Shown: piece by piece, positions 14,025-16,834 of the stretch
Layout of the letters: the number at the start of each line of letters is the position of its first letter
Position numbering within the stretch: the first letter of the stretch is position 1
Source: Nitriliruptoraceae bacterium
GTDB lineage: Bacteria > Actinomycetota > Nitriliruptoria > Nitriliruptorales > Nitriliruptoraceae
DNA: 16,834 nucleotides
Assembly: GCA_007120565.1 (NCBI GenBank)
Contig: SKNK01000398.1
Coordinates: forward strand, 1 to 16,834
Direction: 5' to 3'
Translations under genes and position numbers: made by a program
Notes under the pieces: model-generated
Databases searched by the model: none
Told to the model about the DNA's origin: nothing
The model's input: the letters and a program-made list of their open reading frames with translations, nothing else

Positions 14025-14606
14025 TCACGGACGAGAGCGAGAGGGGGCGGGGCGGGTTGTCGTGGCGGTGTGCGTGGCGGCGCCGACCTCATCTTGCACG
14101 GGGCGGTGCCGGGTGTGGGTGAACGTGCCCTTCCCGAACGCGAGGACCTTGGTTGGCCGGACGGCGAACACGTGGGCGACACCCGCTCCACCTGGGTGGC
14201 GGAAGCCCTGGTCGGACGCCTCGAACAGCCAACTCTTGCCGTCCCATCTGGTGGCCCAAGCGGACGCCAAGCGGCCGAGCGTCGTCCGGTCGGTCACCCG
14301 CTCGGCCTCGCCTTCGACCATGACATCGAGTCCCTCATCCCACCGATCGCATCCGGTGCTGAGCACGACGTGCGGGTTCCGGGCCAGGTTCAGCGCCTTC
14401 TGCTCGCCAGGGCCGGTGCAGAAGTGCAGCGCTCCGTCATGCCACACCGCCACCAGCGGCGTGACGTGGGGCCGCCCGTCCACCCGCACGGTTGAGATCC
14501 ACGAGATCTGGGCGGCTTGGAGGACCTCCAGGGCATCGGCCCAGGACGTGGCCTGCGCGTCGGGATCGCTGAACCGCTCGTCCAGTTCGGTGTCTGGTGC
14601 TTCCAT
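14025..14606 (-). CDS. PPOX-fold (pyridoxamine-phosphate-oxidase-like) flavoprotein
   Basis: This 193-residue protein is of the split-beta-barrel FMN/F420-binding family. The typical pattern is present: ISWISTVRVDGRPHVTPLVA near residues 34-53, then WHDGALHFCTGPGEQKALNL and NPHVVLSTGCDRWDEGLDVM. Members bind FMN, F420 or haem and reduce small molecules or act in stress response; I cannot assign one. The last 20 or so residues are Thr/Arg/Pro-rich and look disordered. The ATG at 14606 has AGGAG at a good spacing. The gene is convergent with the racemase-family gene (46 bases between stops). A 10-bp direct repeat lies in its upstream region (14650-14675). Confidence 0.85.
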   Translation of the reverse strand: MEAPDTELDERFSDPDAQATSWADALEVLQAAQISWISTVRVDGRPHVTPLVAVWHDGALHFCTGPGEQKALNLARNPHVVLSTGCDRWDEGLDVMVEGEAERVTDRTTLGRLASAWATRWDGKSWLFEASDQGFRHPGGAGVAHVFAVRPTKVLAFGKGTFTHTRHRPVQDEVGAATHTATTTRPAPSRSRP

Positions 14607-14649
14607 CGTCGCTCCTGCGATAGCTGGTGGTTCCGCTGGTCCGTTGACG

Positions 14650-14675
14650 CTCAGCGGTGATGAAACTCAGCGGTG
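14650..14675. repeat. Direct repeat CTCAGCGGTG (two copies, 16-bp period) upstream of the PPOX gene
   Basis: CTCAGCGGTG occurs at 14650-14659 and 14666-14675, separated by ATGAAA. It is 44-69 bases upstream of the PPOX-fold gene start at 14606, in the promoter zone. It may be an iterated regulator site. The rest of the 204-base gap (14607-14810) shows no gene. Confidence 0.5.
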
Positions 14676-14810
14676 CTCCAGCGTGAGCGCGACCGGATCC
14701 TCGGTTGGCGGCGCCGGTCGAGCATGACCAACGGGAGGTCGTGGACCCGGCACGTCAGGGGAACAAGGAGGTCGGGCGCGTGCCCACCCAGGTTCTGCCC
14801 TGCGGGCTCG

Positions 14811-15296
14811 TCACCGCAGGAGAACGGCGATGATCCACGTGCCGATCATCGCTACACCGAGGATGAGCTCGATGAGCACGCCGACGCCGTAGGCCGCGAC
14901 GACCCCGGCGAGTGACCTGGTCGCCGCTTGCCAGTCCCCCAGGCGTCGGAACTCCGCGAGGACGAAGCCGAGGAACCCGCCGGCCAACACGCCGGCAACC
15001 GGGATGACGAAGAACCCGACGACCGCACCCACGACCGCGGCGGCTAGCGAACCGGTCGGGGCACCACCGCGTCGGCCACGACGCGCCGGCAGCCAGATGC
15101 TCGCAGCGGTGCCAGCGGCGAACATCGCGGTGAGGAGCAGGGTGACGGCCCATCCCACGACATCCGCCCCCATCCAGAGGGTCGTGCCAGCCGAGATCAG
15201 CCAGATCACGAGCAGCCCCGGCATGACGGGAACCACGACACCGATGAGGCCGACGAGCATCAGCAACACCAACAGGACGGCCAGGACGGGATCCAT
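14811..15296 (-). CDS. DUF456-family small membrane protein
   Basis: This 161-residue protein is nearly all hydrophobic helix. MDPVLAVLLVLLMLVGLIGV opens it, followed by VVPVMPGLLVIWLISAGTTL, the early proline/glycine pattern typical of DUF456. Later come a short basic loop (LPARRGRRGGAPTGS), the glycine-rich helix VVGAVVGFFVIPVAGVLAGG, and FLGFVLAEFRRLGDWQAATR. The function of DUF456 proteins is not established. The ATG at 15296 is chosen because AGGAGG lies just upstream at four to five bases; an 18-residue longer open frame lacks such a site. A short stem CCTGCGG/CCGCAGG spans its stop codon (14799-14820). It is divergent from the SLH/Rpf-like gene. Confidence 0.82.
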   Translation of the reverse strand: MDPVLAVLLVLLMLVGLIGVVVPVMPGLLVIWLISAGTTLWMGADVVGWAVTLLLTAMFAAGTAASIWLPARRGRRGGAPTGSLAAAVVGAVVGFFVIPVAGVLAGGFLGFVLAEFRRLGDWQAATRSLAGVVAAYGVGVLIELILGVAMIGTWIIAVLLR

Positions 15297-15606
15297 GGAG
15301 CCTCCTGGCAGCGCGACCACGCGTTCGATGACGGCTTCCCTTGGTACCAAACCTCACGTACCGTCCGCCCGGACGAAAGGGCCATCCAGGGCGCAGACCG
15401 CGCCATCGGCCGCAACGTCGCAGTCGCGCGGTGAACGCAACCACTGTCCGAACGGACAAGGCGTCGACGTGCATCGTGCGATCCGGTTGTTCACCCTCCC
15501 GCGACGGCGCCCTACGGCAGCTGCGCGCCTTGGGGAGGTTCGCAGCCAACACCGACCGGCGCTCGACACGGTCTTGCCCTCCTTCCCGGCCCACCGGAGA
15601 ACGCCT
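15297..15606. other. Intergenic region between divergent DUF456 and SLH/Rpf-like genes
   Basis: These 310 bases carry no convincing gene. I see a perfect 10-bp palindrome TTGGTACCAA (15341-15350), a small CGTCC/GGACG stem at 15362-15375, and a nested inverted-repeat structure at 15430-15495 listed separately. The plus-strand gene's ribosome-binding site GGAGA is at 15596-15600. Promoter boxes are not clear. Confidence 0.6.
15430..15495 (+). ncRNA. Candidate structured leader RNA element
   Basis: GGTGAAC-GC-AACC (15430-15442) can pair with GGTTGTTCACC (15485-15495) to give 11 bp with a 2-base bulge. It encloses the inverted repeat TGTCCG-AA-CGGACA (15445-15458) and a weaker GCA-TCG-TGC hairpin. 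It lies 112-177 bases upstream of the SLH/Rpf-like start, where cell-wall hydrolase genes of actinobacteria often have regulatory leaders. It does not match any riboswitch I know. TGTCCGAACGGACA could instead be a protein-binding site. Confidence 0.3.
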
Positions 15607-16692
15607 GTGCCTACCCCCCTGCATCGCCACCATCTCCTACCCCGGCGCACCCTCGAGCTGCTCCTGCCCGCGGTCCTCGCCGCGCTCTTCCTGGTCGTCC
15701 CCACCCACGCTTGGGCGGACACCGATGAGGACGACCAAGCAGCGGACGACTCCGTCGAGGAGAGCCCGACCGAACCGTTCTTCACCGACACCGTCGATCG
15801 GGGCCACGACGACGCGGTCGTCTCGCTCGCGGCGGAGGGTGTCCTCCAAGGCTGTGAAGAGGAGCGCTTCTGTCCGGACGAGGATCTCACGCGAGGCCAG
15901 ATGGCGACGATGTTGGCCAACGTGTTGGAGTTGGAGCCGCTGGCACAGGGCCCCTTCGATGACGTCGCCGACAACGTCCACGAGGAGCGCATCAACGCCC
16001 TCGCCGATGCCGGCGTCACCGTGGGCTGTGAAGGAGGCGCGTTCTGCCCCGATGACACCGTCACCCGCGAGCAGATGGCCACGATGCTCGTCCGCTCCTT
16101 CGACATCCCGACGACCGACTCCCGGCACTTCGACGACCTGACGCAGACCCACGGCGACAACGTGAACGCCCTCGCCGACGTGGGGATCGCGGCCGGCTGC
16201 ACCGATCGTCTGCCCGACTTCTGCTCCGCGGCACCCGTCCTTCGCTGGGAAGCCGCGATGTTCCTGGCACGGACGCTCGACCTCGTGGAGCGCGTCGAAC
16301 TCGAGCCCCTCGAGGACCGCCGCGCGGAACAGGAGCGCATCGACGCCGAGCTCGAGGCGGAGCGCAAGGCCGAGGAGGAAGCCCGACGCGCCGCCGAGCG
16401 CGAAGAGGAGGAGCGCCGCGCCGCGGAGCAAGAGAAAGCGGAACGTCTGGCCATGTGGGACCGGTTGGCCGGCTGTGAGTCCAACCACAACTGGAGCGCC
16501 AACACGGGCAACGGGTACTACGGTGGCCTGCAGTTCCTCCCCGAGACCTGGTGGAGCGTCGGCGGCCAAGGCATGCCTCACCAGGCTTCCAAGGAGGAGC
16601 AGATCTACCGGGCGGAGCGCCTGCTCGAGAAGCCCTGGGCGACCTTCTCCAACCAGTGGCCGGCTTGCTCACGGATCCTCGGCCTGGGCTGA
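15607..16692 (+). CDS. Secreted SLH-domain protein with C-terminal Rpf-like transglycosylase domain
   Basis: This 361-residue protein starts at GTG 15607, with GGAGA six bases upstream. Residues 1-37 form a signal peptide (hydrophobic LLPAVLAALFLVVPTHA, cleavage likely after AWA). Three SLH-like repeats follow (about 58-110, 116-168 and 172-226); the first two carry GCE...FCPD then DLTRGQMATML or TVTREQMATML, with a cysteine pair in each repeat. Next is a highly charged Glu/Ala/Arg coiled coil (about 230-282). The end (284-361) is a resuscitation-promoting-factor-like lysozyme-fold domain: WDRLAGCESNHNWSANTGNG, with the expected catalytic Glu291 and YYGGLQFLPETWW. It should bind the cell wall and cleave peptidoglycan outside the membrane. 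The family role is wake-up or growth; the architecture is unusual. A terminator hairpin follows five bases after the stop. Confidence 0.9.
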   Translation: MPTPLHRHHLLPRRTLELLLPAVLAALFLVVPTHAWADTDEDDQAADDSVEESPTEPFFTDTVDRGHDDAVVSLAAEGVLQGCEEERFCPDEDLTRGQMATMLANVLELEPLAQGPFDDVADNVHEERINALADAGVTVGCEGGAFCPDDTVTREQMATMLVRSFDIPTTDSRHFDDLTQTHGDNVNALADVGIAAGCTDRLPDFCSAAPVLRWEAAMFLARTLDLVERVELEPLEDRRAEQERIDAELEAERKAEEEARRAAEREEEERRAAEQEKAERLAMWDRLAGCESNHNWSANTGNGYYGGLQFLPETWWSVGGQGMPHQASKEEQIYRAERLLEKPWATFSNQWPACSRILGLG

Positions 16693-16696
16693 TCCG

Positions 16697-16740
16697 ACGA
16701 CGAACGCCGCCCGGGGGAGAGTCCGGGCGGCGTTCGTCGT
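16697..16740 (+). terminator. Strong hairpin terminator after the SLH/Rpf-like gene
   Basis: ACGACGAACGCCGCCCGG (16697-16714) and its exact reverse complement (16723-16740) form a perfect 18-bp GC-rich stem with an 8-base loop, beginning five bases after the stop. No T-run follows. The remaining 94 bases to the window end show no gene I can support. Confidence 0.85.
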
Positions 16741-16834
16741 GCGAGAGACCACGAGCGTTCCGGAGGGAGAGGTCCGAAGGTCGCTCGCTTCTGGCTCTAC
16801 CAACCGAGGTGACGGGAGCGTCCACCCTGGCTGA

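Noticed and set aside
15351..15606. ydaO/yuaA (c-di-AMP) riboswitch upstream of the Rpf-like gene
   Set aside because: The expected conserved GGGGGACCC-type and GACAGCTAACC-type segments are not visible; a covariance-model scan would settle it.
16741..16834. tRNA on the minus strand, suggested by a D-arm-like GGTTGGTAGAGCC
   Set aside because: No T-loop (GGTTCRA-type) or closing acceptor stem follows at the right distance.
16809..16834. Start of a new gene at GTG 16809
   Set aside because: Only eight codons remain in the window, with no good ribosome-binding site or recognisable sequence.

Overview
The window is very high-GC DNA with tightly packed genes, GTG and ATG starts, many start/stop overlaps and actinobacterial gene types: a PucR-family regulator, a class I Fda-type aldolase, a DUF456 membrane protein, and a secreted SLH protein ending in a resuscitation-promoting-factor-like domain. 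I infer a deep-branching actinobacterium, possibly of the Nitriliruptoria/Euzebya kind. The class assignment is a guess from protein style, not a measurement.

Layout. Positions 1-72 (minus) hold the N-terminus of a 3-hydroxyacyl-CoA dehydrogenase-like protein that leaves the window. A 433-base gap with a long inverted repeat, a 24-bp tandem repeat and a possible leader peptide separates it from a five-gene plus-strand operon (506-5358). That operon reads as trans-4-hydroxy-L-proline catabolism: a DapA-family deaminase, a proline-racemase-family 2-epimerase, and a three-subunit D-hydroxyproline dehydrogenase (DAO-like FAD subunit, small 2Fe-2S subunit, FAD/NAD subunit with a BFD-like 2Fe-2S tail). 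A 36-bp perfect palindrome closes it and also faces the convergent gene behind it.

Next come, on the minus strand, a secreted acidic protein with proline-rich C-terminal repeats (5478-6281) and class I fructose-bisphosphate aldolase (6483-7370). On the plus strand lies a PlsC-type acyltransferase with an unusual helical tail (7551-8693). A DUF998-type membrane protein (8699-9391, minus) and a TetR regulator (9539-10195, plus) are divergent around a clear palindromic operator candidate. A class I methyltransferase (10203-10946, minus) follows.

The second hydroxyproline-type locus is a PucR-type regulator (11012-12232, minus) divergent from a two-gene unit: a SAM methyltransferase that seems to start at ACG (12366), translationally coupled to a second proline-racemase-superfamily enzyme (12977-13978). 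The latter resembles trans-3-hydroxy-L-proline dehydratases but keeps both racemase cysteines. The right end carries a PPOX-fold flavoprotein (minus), a DUF456 membrane protein (minus) and the SLH/Rpf-like cell-wall protein (plus), which has a possibly structured leader and ends at a strong hairpin terminator.

Taken together: the operon should turn trans-4-hydroxy-L-proline (for example from collagen) into 2-oxoglutarate semialdehyde. The final semialdehyde dehydrogenase and any transporter are not in the window. The second racemase-family gene, next to a PucR regulator of the type often tied to amino-acid or purine use, may serve a different hydroxyproline or proline isomer. I saw no rRNA, tRNA, insertion sequence, prophage or CRISPR array.
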